Below, in pieces: positions 18,693-27,136 of a stretch of 64,000 bases of DNA. The notes beneath the pieces were generated by a model, which saw only the letters and a program-made list of their open reading frames with translations, had not been told where the DNA came from and made no database searches. Location: contig JACKMT010000004.1 of the NCBI GenBank assembly GCA_024235255.1, positions 1 through 64,000 on the forward strand. Reading direction: 5' to 3'. The position numbers and the translations under genes were made by a program. Source of the DNA: Chromatiaceae bacterium. GTDB taxonomy: Bacteria; Pseudomonadota; Gammaproteobacteria; Chromatiales; Chromatiaceae. The first letter of the stretch is position 1; every line of letters begins with the position of its first letter.

Positions 18693-19984
18693 TTGTCAGC
18701 CAGCAGTTCACCGATCAATCCGTCGCCTGCTGAGGATAGCTCCCGGCAGCGGATCTCTCGGATGCTGTTGCCGAGTCCCGTTGCACCTGCCGGGTTGTCG
18801 ACAAAGACGCGCAGAAAATTGGGTGTATAGCCGGCCACAAGCGACCCATCGGATGACTGCTCGCCCTCGATCAGCACCGCAAAGCGGCGGCCGATATAGC
18901 TTTTCAGAAGCTCCCTTTTCATACGCTGCCCGATTTCGTGAAGCTGCTGACTGCGAGCCCTGATCACCGGCCGAGGCACCGGGTCTGGCAGTGTTGCCGC
19001 ACGTGTGCCTGGCCGCGGGGAGTAAGCGAATATGTGCAGATGTCCGAAGCCGATCTTTGCTACCAGATCCAATGTCTGCTGCCACTCCGCATCGGTCTCT
19101 CCGGGAAATCCGACGATGATGTCCGTGCTCAGGTTGAAATCCGGTACCGCGCTGCGCGCGCGGTTTACCAGGCGCTCGAATGCGGCGCTTTTGCAGCGCC
19201 GGGCCATGCGCCGCAGCACCTGGTCGGAGCCGCTCTGCAGCGGCAGATGAAGATGGGGCATCAGGCGCGGGTTGCCAAACAGCGACCAGAAGTGTTCCGG
19301 CAGATCCCAGGGTTCGAGCGCACCCAGACGTAGCCGCGGAATAGCGGTTTCAGTCAGTATTTGGTCGATCAACCGGCCCAGATCGCTGCCGCAGTCGCTG
19401 CCGTAACCGCCCAGATGCACCCCGCTGAGCACCGCCTCCTGGATTCCCTGCTGGTGCAGCATATTGATTTCACTGATAATATCTTCTGCAGGCCGGCTTT
19501 TTTCGCTACCCCGGGCGAGCGTGACGACGCAAAAAGTGCACTGATAGCGGCAGCCATCCTGAATTTTGATAAAGGCGCGCTGCCTGCCGCTCGCCAGCAG
19601 ACTGTTCTCACCCGGCAGGGTGGCGAGTTCAGGCATGGCGTGCAGGTTGAGCTCCCTGCTGGCAATCTCGACCAGGCGCTCCTTGTCCTGGTTTTCGACC
19701 ACCAGATCGACCCCCAGCGCCTGCGCGCTCTGGGTCGAGTCGAGCGAAGCAAAGCAGCCGCTGACCACCAGTTTTGAGCTCGGGTTGTCACGCCGTACGC
19801 CGCGCATCAGTTTGCGCGATTTGCGCACTGCCTCGCCGGTAACGGCACAGGTGTTGATGACCACCAGATCGGCGTGCGACAGGTCGTCGGTGATACGGTG
19901 CCCGCGGGATTGGAAATCCCGCGACCAGGCCTCCAGTTCGGCTTCGTTGAGGCGGCAGCCGAGGGTTTTGAGGTGAACACGCAT
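18686..19984 (-). CDS. mtaB: tRNA (N6-threonylcarbamoyladenosine(37)-C2)-methylthiotransferase MtaB
   Basis: A 432-residue radical-SAM methylthiotransferase that turns t6A37 of tRNA into ms2t6A. The N-terminal UPF0004 domain carries three cluster-binding cysteines (GCRLNEAE, NTCAVTG, VSGCFAS). The radical SAM motif is CRYQCTFC, and a C-terminal TRAM-like RNA-binding segment begins near IGRRFAVLIEGE. The short GCRLNEAE N-terminus and the TRAM placement fit MtaB rather than MiaB or RimO. The ATG 19984 gives the expected MRVHLKTLGC start. It is transcribed divergently from rmuC. Confidence 0.88.
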   Translation of the reverse strand: MRVHLKTLGCRLNEAELEAWSRDFQSRGHRITDDLSHADLVVINTCAVTGEAVRKSRKLMRGVRRDNPSSKLVVSGCFASLDSTQSAQALGVDLVVENQDKERLVEIASRELNLHAMPELATLPGENSLLASGRQRAFIKIQDGCRYQCTFCVVTLARGSEKSRPAEDIISEINMLHQQGIQEAVLSGVHLGGYGSDCGSDLGRLIDQILTETAIPRLRLGALEPWDLPEHFWSLFGNPRLMPHLHLPLQSGSDQVLRRMARRCKSAAFERLVNRARSAVPDFNLSTDIIVGFPGETDAEWQQTLDLVAKIGFGHLHIFAYSPRPGTRAATLPDPVPRPVIRARSQQLHEIGQRMKRELLKSYIGRRFAVLIEGEQSSDGSLVAGYTPNFLRVFVDNPAGATGLGNSIREIRCRELSSAGDGLIGELLADNH

Positions 19985-20119
19985 GGCGCTGGATTCTGTC
20001 CGGTGTGAAAACGGGCAGAGTTTACGGCAGCGGGGAACGAATGCAAGAGGCTCACCGATTGAGCCTCGTCTATGTTATGGATCTGAATCAGACATAGTCA
20101 CCGGGAGTCGTTGTCATCG

Positions 20120-21517
20120 ATGAGTGAATACGTGGTCAATCCGCTCTATTGGATTTTGTCGCTGCAGGCGCTGTTGCTGGTGGGATTGATTGCCGTGATC
20201 CTGCGCCAGTCCCGGCTCTTGCGCCATCTGGAAGAGGAGCGCCAGTGGAACGCCAGCGGTTTCGATCGCGTGCAGGAGTTGCAGCGCAGCCAGGAGAAGG
20301 CGGTATCGGGTGAGTTGGCGGCTGCGGCCGCCGATCACAGCAAGGCGCTGGAGCTGCTGCAGCGCCGCCTGCTGGTACAGGTTGCACGTCTGTATCAGTC
20401 ATTGGAGCGCCGCTTCGGCGAGATGCAGAAACATATTGCCGATGATTCCGGCAACCTGCGGGTGAACCTGGCCGAGCGGCTGGATGGGCTGCATCAGATA
20501 CTTGAGAAGAGTCTGGGGGAGAGCCGGGTGGCTCAGCAGGAGGGTATGCTGCGTGGCATGGAGGGCATCGGCCGGCAGCTGCTGGCAGGACTGGAGAGCA
20601 ATGCGAAAGAGGTGGGCGCCAGGCTGGAGAATCTCGCCGAGTCAACCGACAACCGGCTGCGTGAGATCAGCGGTCAGGTGGAGAAGCGTCTGAATGAAGG
20701 GTTCGACCGGACCAATGAAACCTTCACCAGAGTGCTCGAGCACCTGACCCGCATCGATGAGGCGCAGCGGCGAATTACCGAACTTTCGAATAATGTGGTC
20801 AGCCTGCAGGAGGTGCTCTCCGACAAACGCTCGCGCGGGGCTTTCGGCGAGGTGCAGCTCAATTCGCTGGTGCGCAATATCATGCCGGAGAGCAGCTTCT
20901 CGCTGCAGCACACGCTAAGCAACGGCAACCGTGCAGACTGTGTGCTGTTTCTGCCAGAGCCGACCGGTAACATCGTGGTGGACGCAAAATTCCCCCTGGA
21001 AAACTACCGGCGCATGACCGATGTCGATGCTGGGGAGGTTGAGCGCGAGCGTGCCGCCGGGAGATTTCGCAGCGACATACGCCGCCATATAGCGGCGATC
21101 GCCGAGCGCTACATCATCGCCTCGGAGACCGCCGACGGCGCGATGATGTTCATACCGGCAGAGTCGGTATTCGCCGAGATCCACGCGCACCATCCGGAGT
21201 TGGTGGAGGAGGCGTGGCAGCGCCGTGTCTGGCTCGCCTCGCCAACCACGATGATGGCGATACTGACCACTGCCCGAGCGGCGCTGAAGGATGCCGCCAC
21301 CCGGGAGCAGATCGACCTCATCCAGCAGCATCTCAATTTTCTGGCACGCGATTTCAGCCGCTTCCAGGAGCGCATGGAACGACTGTCGCAGCATATCCGG
21401 CAGGCTAACCGGGATGTGGAGGAGGCGCAGCTGTCGGCGCGCAAGATCAGCGCCCGCTTCGACCGCATAGAACGGGTTGAACTGGAGGGATTGCCGCTAC
21501 CCGGCGAGGAGCGCTAG
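20120..21517 (+). CDS. rmuC: DNA recombination protein RmuC
   Basis: A 465-residue protein with an N-terminal membrane anchor (LYWILSLQALLLVGLIAVIL), a long coiled coil (residues ~30-220), and the RmuC nuclease-like domain (RGAFGEVQLNSLVRNIMP ... VVDAKFPLENYRRM ... MMFIPAESVFAEI). RmuC limits DNA rearrangements such as inversions between short inverted repeats. ATG 20120 is preferred over TTG 20111, which lies too close to the GGGAG ribosome site. Its last four bases overlap the convergent NTF2-like gene. Confidence 0.9.
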   Translation: MSEYVVNPLYWILSLQALLLVGLIAVILRQSRLLRHLEEERQWNASGFDRVQELQRSQEKAVSGELAAAAADHSKALELLQRRLLVQVARLYQSLERRFGEMQKHIADDSGNLRVNLAERLDGLHQILEKSLGESRVAQQEGMLRGMEGIGRQLLAGLESNAKEVGARLENLAESTDNRLREISGQVEKRLNEGFDRTNETFTRVLEHLTRIDEAQRRITELSNNVVSLQEVLSDKRSRGAFGEVQLNSLVRNIMPESSFSLQHTLSNGNRADCVLFLPEPTGNIVVDAKFPLENYRRMTDVDAGEVERERAAGRFRSDIRRHIAAIAERYIIASETADGAMMFIPAESVFAEIHAHHPELVEEAWQRRVWLASPTTMMAILTTARAALKDAATREQIDLIQQHLNFLARDFSRFQERMERLSQHIRQANRDVEEAQLSARKISARFDRIERVELEGLPLPGEER

Positions 21518-21954
21518 CTTGACGGAATCGGCGGCAGCACGCCTGCCGGTGCAGGCGGTGGTGCCGGCGAATTGAGGTGCAGCAGCAGATGCCAGCCGGT
21601 GTTGTCACGTTGGTAGACGTTGCTGGCGTAAACCGGCGGCTGGCTCTGTGTACTGCCGACCGGAGTCACCACTTCCTCCAACAGATGGATGGCCATATTA
21701 TCCCGTTCAATCCACTGCAGGTGATTGACGGTAATGACGACTTTCAGTTCATGATCGAACAGATTTTTCCAGGTTTCGCGAACTGCGTTCCTGCCACGGC
21801 GCATCGGCTGCATCGGCAGCAGGCAGACGATCTCCCCGGAGTCGGCCCACACCGACATCATCTTTTCCAGATCCTTTTCGTCGATTGCGTCGTAATAGGC
21901 ATCTTCCGCGTCGGCGGCGGAGCTAAAGTTTGTGCGCATCTGCTGTTCGATCAT
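21514..21954 (-). CDS. NTF2-like / SnoaL-like domain protein
   Basis: A 146-residue soluble protein with the cone-shaped NTF2-like fold pattern: N-terminal helices (DAEDAYYDAIDEKDLEKMMSVWAD) followed by a long antiparallel sheet including GRNAVRETWKNLF and a final WHLLLHLNSP strand. Relatives bind small ligands or act as isomerases, but no catalytic residues can be assigned. The tail is proline-rich (APPPAPAG). It overlaps rmuC's end by four bases and has repeat copy 3 directly upstream. Confidence 0.72.
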   Translation of the reverse strand: MIEQQMRTNFSSAADAEDAYYDAIDEKDLEKMMSVWADSGEIVCLLPMQPMRRGRNAVRETWKNLFDHELKVVITVNHLQWIERDNMAIHLLEEVVTPVGSTQSQPPVYASNVYQRDNTGWHLLLHLNSPAPPPAPAGVLPPIPSS

Positions 21955-21964
21955 GATTCAGAAA

Positions 21965-22078
21965 TACCCGGCTGCGGCGGTAACAAAACCACGGGGTTTG
22001 CACAGGGAAGCAGTATCGCTCTTCCCTTTGGTCATCAGCGAGGTTTTGAACTTCGTTGATGCACTAACCCTTATTTTA
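21965..22078 (+). repeat. dispersed three-hairpin intergenic repeat, copy 3
   Basis: The most diverged copy, between two minus-strand genes. Hairpin B is a perfect AGGGAAG (22004-22010) with CTTCCCT (22021-22027). Hairpin C is CATCAGCGAG (22033-22042) with TTCGTTGATG (22052-22061). Compared with copies 1 and 2, the outer pair CGTCA/TGACG has become CATCA/TGATG, a compensatory change that preserves pairing. Hairpin A is weakened. It is a repeat by alignment to the other two copies. Confidence 0.7.
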
Positions 22079-22121
22079 GTGGTTGCCAATGTTGGCATCC
22101 CGGTGCGCCAGGTTCAAGCAG

Positions 22122-22550
22122 TCAACACTGTTCCCAGGGCAGCCCGTGGTAGCGCCAGCCGTTGTGGGAGCTGCGGTGGTGATCCTCGTCGAGGTCGCCC
22201 TCGAAACCCTCGTCAACGTGGAATACCCGGGTGAAATCCGACTCCAGCAGCAGCTTTCCCGCCTCCAGCGACCGCTTGCCGCTGCGGCAGATCAGAATGA
22301 CCGGCGCGCAGCCGTCATCCACGGTGCAGATGGCACCGCCCAGCAGCAGTTTACGGATATCTGTGACAAAATCGGGATTGACGGTCCAGTCGGGTTCATC
22401 AATCCAGGGGACGTGCACCGCCCCTTTGGGGTGGCCTACAAACAGAAATTCCATACTGGAGCGGATATCCACCAATACGCTACGCGGGTCGTCGTGCATC
22501 AGTTTAAGCGCTTGTTGCGGTGTCAGTGGGGTTGGCTCACTTTTACTCAT
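22122..22550 (-). CDS. rhodanese-like domain protein
   Basis: A 142-residue single-domain rhodanese, a cytosolic sulfurtransferase. The active-site loop is CRSGKRS, carrying the persulfide-forming cysteine. The N-terminal rhodanese core starts with VLVDIRSSMEFLFVGHPKGAVHVPW. ATG 22550 has a good GGAG site; the longer frame adds 25 unsupported residues. Tandem or single rhodaneses move sulfane sulfur in sulfur oxidisers, but this one is away from dsr, so the link is only suggestive. Divergent from the acyltransferase gene. Confidence 0.85.
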   Translation of the reverse strand: MSKSEPTPLTPQQALKLMHDDPRSVLVDIRSSMEFLFVGHPKGAVHVPWIDEPDWTVNPDFVTDIRKLLLGGAICTVDDGCAPVILICRSGKRSLEAGKLLLESDFTRVFHVDEGFEGDLDEDHHRSSHNGWRYHGLPWEQC

Positions 22551-22716
22551 TTTGCTACTCCATTGGTAATACCAAAAGCTTATATATGACGACTGTGCTG
22601 CATTATCGGAAGCGGCTGAAGCCACCTCGGCCTTCGCCTAAAGGTCGATAACGCAGGGTTAACCAAGAATTATGAAATATAATAGTCGTTTGTTGTAAAT
22701 AATATAAGCAGAATTT

Positions 22717-23610
22717 ATGCGACAAAAGTTAGTTATATGGTTAATGAAGGGGCTTGCACTATTGCCGCTGCCTGTCGTTCAGCGCCTCGGCGTGGTGCTG
22801 GGCTGGTTGTATTACCGGATTCCCAATAGAGAGCAGGCCACTGCCCGGATTAATATCGGTCTCTGTTTCCCGGAACTCAGCACCCAGCAAAAAGAACAGC
22901 TGCTGCGCCTGAACTTGCAGGAGAGCGCAAAATCCCTGCTGGAGATGCCGGGTATCTGGCACGGCGATGCCGATCGTATGGTCGCGCAGCTGCAACTGGG
23001 AGATGGTGCGCAGCTGCCGCAGCTTGCGCTCAAACAGAACCGGGGCGTCATCATAGCAGCGCCCCATCTCGGCGCCTGGGAGGTGGGTGTGCACTACCTG
23101 GCCACACTGGCTCCGGCCACCGTACTCTATCGTCCACCCAAGGAGCAGGCGATGGAGAGCACGATCGTGAGCGGCAGAAGCAAGGGGGGAGCGCGCTTGG
23201 TGCCGACCACCGCAGCCGGGGTCAAGGCGCTGTACGAGGCTTTGCATCGCAACGAACTCGTGGCCATCCTGCCCGATCAGCAGCCCCGCCATGTCGGCAG
23301 AAGCGCCGGGGTGTTTGCTCCGTTCTTTGGATTTCCCGCCCTGACCATGGTATTGGTCAACCGCCTGGCGAAAAAAACCGGCGCGGTGGTTATCTACACT
23401 TATGTGGAACGGCTGCCCGATGCCCAAGGTTATCGTATGCATTTTCTCGCCGCTCCCGACCGGCTGGACGACCCTGATCCTCTGGTCGCTGCGGCAGCGC
23501 TGAATCGGGGTGTGGAGGCCTGTGTTCGGCGTTGTCCGGAGCAGTATCAATGGAGCTACCGCCGCTTTTCGGTGCGTCCTAATGGCGCGCGCTCGCCTTA
23601 TAAAGGCTGA
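22717..23610 (+). CDS. LpxL/HtrB-type lipid A acyltransferase
   Basis: A 297-residue inner-membrane enzyme of the lysophospholipid acyltransferase family, which adds secondary acyl chains to lipid A. The catalytic motif is present in the form PHLGAWEVG (HxxxxE), with later conserved blocks YRPPK, GVKALYEAL, ILPDQQPR and FFGFPALT. A hydrophobic N-terminus (LVIWLMKGLALLPLP) anchors it. The specific position acylated (lauroyl or myristoyl type) cannot be told from sequence. Monocistronic, with a short AT-rich upstream region. Confidence 0.85.
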   Translation: MRQKLVIWLMKGLALLPLPVVQRLGVVLGWLYYRIPNREQATARINIGLCFPELSTQQKEQLLRLNLQESAKSLLEMPGIWHGDADRMVAQLQLGDGAQLPQLALKQNRGVIIAAPHLGAWEVGVHYLATLAPATVLYRPPKEQAMESTIVSGRSKGGARLVPTTAAGVKALYEALHRNELVAILPDQQPRHVGRSAGVFAPFFGFPALTMVLVNRLAKKTGAVVIYTYVERLPDAQGYRMHFLAAPDRLDDPDPLVAAAALNRGVEACVRRCPEQYQWSYRRFSVRPNGARSPYKG

Positions 23611-23722
23611 ATGCAGATTGATTCCGTGTTGTGCTTCTATCGCCTAATTGCCCGCAATTAAAGTCTTTTTATTCTTCGGCCGCTAACAGACTCGATAAAC
23701 TGATTGACGGAGAGTCTGCCCT

Positions 23723-25513
23723 GTGCCGATAAATCGATTAATTAAATTTCTTTTCTGTTTCGGCCTGCTGCTGACTGCAGGCGCTCCGTTGGCAGCAGTT
23801 GACGTTGTCGAAGTGGCGGATACCCGCATTCTGATCGATGTATCGGGCAGTATGAAAAATAATGATCCGGCAAACTTGCGGCGCCCAGCGCTGCGCCTGC
23901 TGGTAGGGTTATTGCCGGATGATGCCAGAGCCGGTGTCTGGACCTTTGGGCAGTATGTCAACATGCAGGTGCCGCTCGGTAAGGTGGATGACGCATGGAA
24001 AATTCGGGCGCGGCAGGGTGCCGGTAAAATTCATTCGCGCGGACTGTTTACCAATATCGAGGAGGTGCTGAAAAGATCGATCGCCGATTGGCAGGGCGCC
24101 ACCACGAAATACCGCAGACATCTGATACTGCTGACCGACGGCATGGTCGATATCTCCAAGAGTGCCGATGAGAATGCCGAATCAAGGCAGCGGATTCTCG
24201 ATCAGATATTACCGCAATTAAAGGAGTACGATGCGCGAGTGCATACCATCGCGCTTTCCGAACGTGCGGACCACGAGTTGATGAAGACCCTCTCGGATGA
24301 AACCGGGGGCTGGTATGAACAGGTGGATGATGCGTCGCAACTGCAGCGTATTTTTTTACGGCTGTTCGAGAAGGTCGGTCGGCCTGACAGTGTACCGCTG
24401 AAGGAGAACAGGTTTACTATCGACAGCAGCATCAGTGAGACGACGCTGCTCGTCTTCCGGGATAACGCGGCGCCGCCAACCCGTGTCACCACCCCGTCGG
24501 GAAAGACCTTTGGCGCCATTGACGCCCCGGAAAATGTCAACTGGCACCGGGACGAGGGGTACGACCTGCTGACGATCAGCGGTCCGGAGACCGGAGAGTG
24601 GCAAATCCAGGCGTCGCTCGATCCCGACAATCGGGTAATGGTGGTGACAGACCTGAAACTGCACAGTACCGAACTGCCGAACAAGCTGGCGCTCGGAGAG
24701 CAGCTGCCGCTGGTGGTTCATTTTAGCGACAGCGGGAAAAAGATCACCGCTCCCGATTTTCTCGAAGTGCTCGATATTCAGGTCGAGCAGAACGATACAG
24801 AGGGTCCGGGGGAACCGAGGCCCCTGTTCGACGACGGTCGGCAGGGCGATGCAGCGGCGGGAGATGGCGACTTCACTATGCTCGTTGGCGACCGCGACAG
24901 AGCGGGACGTGTGGAGCTGCTGCTTGATGTGGAGGGGAAAACTTTCCGCAGGGAGCAGCGGCAGAGTTTCACCGTGGTTCCCTCGTACAGGGTCGAAGTC
25001 ACAGCAAACAGCGAGCGTGGTGAATCGGCACTGCTGGTGAAGGTGTTCCCCGATATGGAGCTGCTCGACCCGGCATCAATATCCATCCAGGGGAATATGA
25101 GTTCGGAGCGGGACGGCTCACAACCGGTGATGATGTTGCCGGTGACCGGCGGCAGCGGGTGGGAGAGCATGATCGATCGCAAAACACTGTCCGGCAGCTG
25201 GAAGCTGGCGCTGCACTTGTCGGCCAGGACCCTAGCCGGAAATCAACTGGAAATCGATCTGGAACCTGTGGTGATTGATGGGCTCGCTGCAGAACCTTTG
25301 GCCGACCCACCGCCGGAGCTGGAGGAAGCGCAGACAAGCGAAGGAACGGAACCGGATTGGATCATGTTGGCCAGCCTGTTCGGTGCCGGCAATTTACTGT
25401 TGCTGTCGATCGCCGGAGTAGCATTCTGGCTGGTAAGACGCGGCAGCGCTAAAGATCAAATTCAACTGCTTGGTGATGAAGATGCAGCGGATGCGGAAGG
25501 AGCTGCAGGATGA
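23723..25513 (+). CDS. von Willebrand factor A domain protein, TIGR03503 type
   Basis: A 596-residue exported, membrane-anchored protein. A signal peptide (LIKFLFCFGLLLTAGAPLAA) precedes a VWA domain with an intact MIDAS: DVSGSMKNND, later TDGMVD. Central beta-rich domains follow, and a single C-terminal membrane helix (about residues 551-575, LASLFGAGNLLLLSIAGVAFWLV) leaves a short acidic tail in the cytoplasm. The body would face the periplasm. The start is GTG 23723, preceded by GGAGAG. The stop overlaps the next start (ATGA), so the two products probably work together. The family is conserved in gammaproteobacteria without an established role. Confidence 0.78.
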   Translation: MPINRLIKFLFCFGLLLTAGAPLAAVDVVEVADTRILIDVSGSMKNNDPANLRRPALRLLVGLLPDDARAGVWTFGQYVNMQVPLGKVDDAWKIRARQGAGKIHSRGLFTNIEEVLKRSIADWQGATTKYRRHLILLTDGMVDISKSADENAESRQRILDQILPQLKEYDARVHTIALSERADHELMKTLSDETGGWYEQVDDASQLQRIFLRLFEKVGRPDSVPLKENRFTIDSSISETTLLVFRDNAAPPTRVTTPSGKTFGAIDAPENVNWHRDEGYDLLTISGPETGEWQIQASLDPDNRVMVVTDLKLHSTELPNKLALGEQLPLVVHFSDSGKKITAPDFLEVLDIQVEQNDTEGPGEPRPLFDDGRQGDAAAGDGDFTMLVGDRDRAGRVELLLDVEGKTFRREQRQSFTVVPSYRVEVTANSERGESALLVKVFPDMELLDPASISIQGNMSSERDGSQPVMMLPVTGGSGWESMIDRKTLSGSWKLALHLSARTLAGNQLEIDLEPVVIDGLAAEPLADPPPELEEAQTSEGTEPDWIMLASLFGAGNLLLLSIAGVAFWLVRRGSAKDQIQLLGDEDAADAEGAAG

Positions 25514-26487
25514 TACAGATAAGTCCGCTTATCCTTCTGGCGTTGGGTGAGCTGCTGCTCATCTCCATGGTGCTAACGCTATGGCTAACCCTCAGCGGAG
25601 TCATCAGAAGGAGAAAAGAACGGCAGGCCATTGCCAAGCTGGTCGGGCGGATCAAACAGGACGAAGTCCGCCGGCGGGAAGAGACTCGCACGTTGATGCA
25701 AGAGAACTACGGCTTCGAGGGTCAGGATCTGGAGGCGATCGTCAACAAGATCGCGCGCGAGGAGAAGCGCTTGTATCAGGCTCTGATCAATCTCTTCCTC
25801 AGGCGGGATCTGAACATAATGGAAGTACTTCATGTTGAGTGCGAAGGGGCTACGGAACCCTACCGAACACTTGAAATCCCAAGGCCGGAGAGTACTACGC
25901 AGGATGATGTGGAGAGTGATCTGGTCGTCGAAGTGGAGCGGTTGAGAGAGGAGAATGAACGCCTAACCACAGAGTTGGGGGTTACTATGGACACCATGGG
26001 GACGATGCTCAATGAGTATGCGTCTATGTATGACGGAGGTGCCGGCGGGGATCTGGATAAACGAAAACTGGCTGAATCATTTCGCGCGCCGAATAAAGAT
26101 AACCGCAACAATGAACCGGACGCAGAGGATTCCGCTGCGAGCGCCAAGCCCGATGCAAACCAAGTTCAGGCAGCAGACGCCAGCCATGATGATGCAAACA
26201 CCGGTAAAACGGATGCTGTTACAACGGTGCAGGAGGAGCAGGCTGATTCGGAGCTGCTTGATGACGCGACCGATATCGATATCGGGGAGGAGCTGCTGGA
26301 AGACGAAACGGTCGTCATCGAGGGAATGGATGAGTTGTCAGTATTGAGCGATGAGACTTTAGTGATGGATATCGGCGACGACGAATTGGTTGAACTGGAT
26401 GACGAGGATTTAAGCCTGGATAAAACCATTTTGGACAACGGCCAGGCACCTGGGGACTCCGACAACAAGCAGAAATGGGCCGGTTAG
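25510..26487 (+). CDS. membrane protein with coiled coil and acidic C-terminal tail
   Basis: A 325-residue protein I do not recognise by name. Residues ~5-32 form one membrane helix (LILLALGELLLISMVLTLWL), followed by a basic stretch RRRKERQ that places the rest in the cytoplasm. Coiled-coil segments follow (VEVERLREENERLTTEL). The C-terminal ~120 residues are strikingly acidic and low in complexity (for example DDATDIDIGEELLEDETVVI). It is translationally coupled to the VWA protein upstream, suggesting a two-component envelope assembly. A hairpin terminator follows. Confidence 0.65.
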   Translation: MIQISPLILLALGELLLISMVLTLWLTLSGVIRRRKERQAIAKLVGRIKQDEVRRREETRTLMQENYGFEGQDLEAIVNKIAREEKRLYQALINLFLRRDLNIMEVLHVECEGATEPYRTLEIPRPESTTQDDVESDLVVEVERLREENERLTTELGVTMDTMGTMLNEYASMYDGGAGGDLDKRKLAESFRAPNKDNRNNEPDAEDSAASAKPDANQVQAADASHDDANTGKTDAVTTVQEEQADSELLDDATDIDIGEELLEDETVVIEGMDELSVLSDETLVMDIGDDELVELDDEDLSLDKTILDNGQAPGDSDNKQKWAG

Positions 26488-26532
26488 GCGTGCCTGATCA
26501 TCCACAGGCCATAAAGCTAACAGGAGTACGAA

Positions 26533-26565
26533 AGCAGAGGCCTGTATGACAATCCAGGCCTCTGC
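26533..26565. terminator. bidirectional hairpin between convergent genes
   Basis: AGCAGAGGCCTG (26533-26544) pairs perfectly with CAGGCCTCTGCT (26554-26565), a 12-bp stem with a nine-base loop. It lies between the acidic coiled-coil gene (+) and soxZ (-). There is no long T-run on either side, but stem strength and position suit a terminator for both. Confidence 0.65.
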
Positions 26566-26582
26566 TTCGGCGTCAGATTGAA

Positions 26583-26897
26583 TTAACTGATTTCCGCCTC
26601 TTCAGATGCGCTCTCACCCAGATTGTCCGTCCAGGAGAGCTTCAGCATCTCGCCCGCTTTACCGCCCTTGAATTTAAATGAGAGATAGGGGTTCTTGGAG
26701 ACGCCGCCGCTCCAGAAAGCGGTCAACAGCGTTTTACCGCCCGCCTCGCAGGTCAGCTCCTTGATAAAGTGGGCGGGAATCAATTGTCCGTCCTTGTCTT
26801 TGCGCGAGCCCGTTTCCATGGGGTGGGTCATCAGTGCTTTGACGGTTGTTACATCGTCCTGCAATTTAGCTCTGATTTTAATGGAATTTGATGCCAT
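26583..26897 (-). CDS. soxZ: thiosulfate oxidation carrier complex protein SoxZ
   Basis: A 104-residue all-beta protein that pairs with SoxY to form the periplasmic sulfur-substrate carrier of the Sox pathway. Conserved segments are IKIRAKLQDDVTTVKALMTHPMETG, PAHFIKELTCEAGGKTLLTA and SKNPYLSFKFKGGKAGEMLKLSWTD. It has no signal peptide and is expected to leave the cell bound to SoxY through the Tat route. It lies 239 bases downstream of soxY, with two hairpins between them, instead of the usual close spacing. No other sox genes are in the window. Confidence 0.92.
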   Translation of the reverse strand: MASNSIKIRAKLQDDVTTVKALMTHPMETGSRKDKDGQLIPAHFIKELTCEAGGKTLLTAFWSGGVSKNPYLSFKFKGGKAGEMLKLSWTDNLGESASEEAEIS

Positions 26898-27073
26898 TGC
26901 TTTTGTTCCTCTGAAATTCAGTTGTCGTTCTCAGCTGTCGTTGATTTTGTGTCGGACTTGGTCGGTCAGCACGGTGCTTAATCGGTTAGATTATCACTTC
27001 CCGGAAGAGCCGGAGGATCGACTCGATCCTGTCTGCTTTTAGTGCTGCAATACTTCCCTGTAGGTCCGATCCG

Positions 27074-27094
27074 GCCCGGCTTTCCATGCCGGGC
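27074..27094. terminator. hairpin in the soxY-soxZ gap
   Basis: GCCCGGC (27074-27080) pairs perfectly with GCCGGGC (27088-27094) around a seven-base loop. It sits just downstream (minus strand) of the stronger hairpin at 27105-27129. It could be a second terminator, a processing site or an mRNA stabiliser. Confidence 0.4.
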
Positions 27095-27104
27095 GTTCGT
27101 CCAA

Positions 27105-27129
27105 AAAATTGGTCCTCTGGACCAATTTT
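27105..27129 (-). terminator. strong Rho-independent-like terminator after soxY
   Basis: AAAATTGGTCC (27105-27115) pairs perfectly with GGACCAATTTT (27119-27129), giving an 11-bp stem and a three-base loop. In the minus-strand direction the stem runs into six consecutive U residues, the classic intrinsic terminator layout. It lies eight bases after the soxY stop, before soxZ. Confidence 0.75.
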
Positions 27130-27136
27130 ATTGAAC

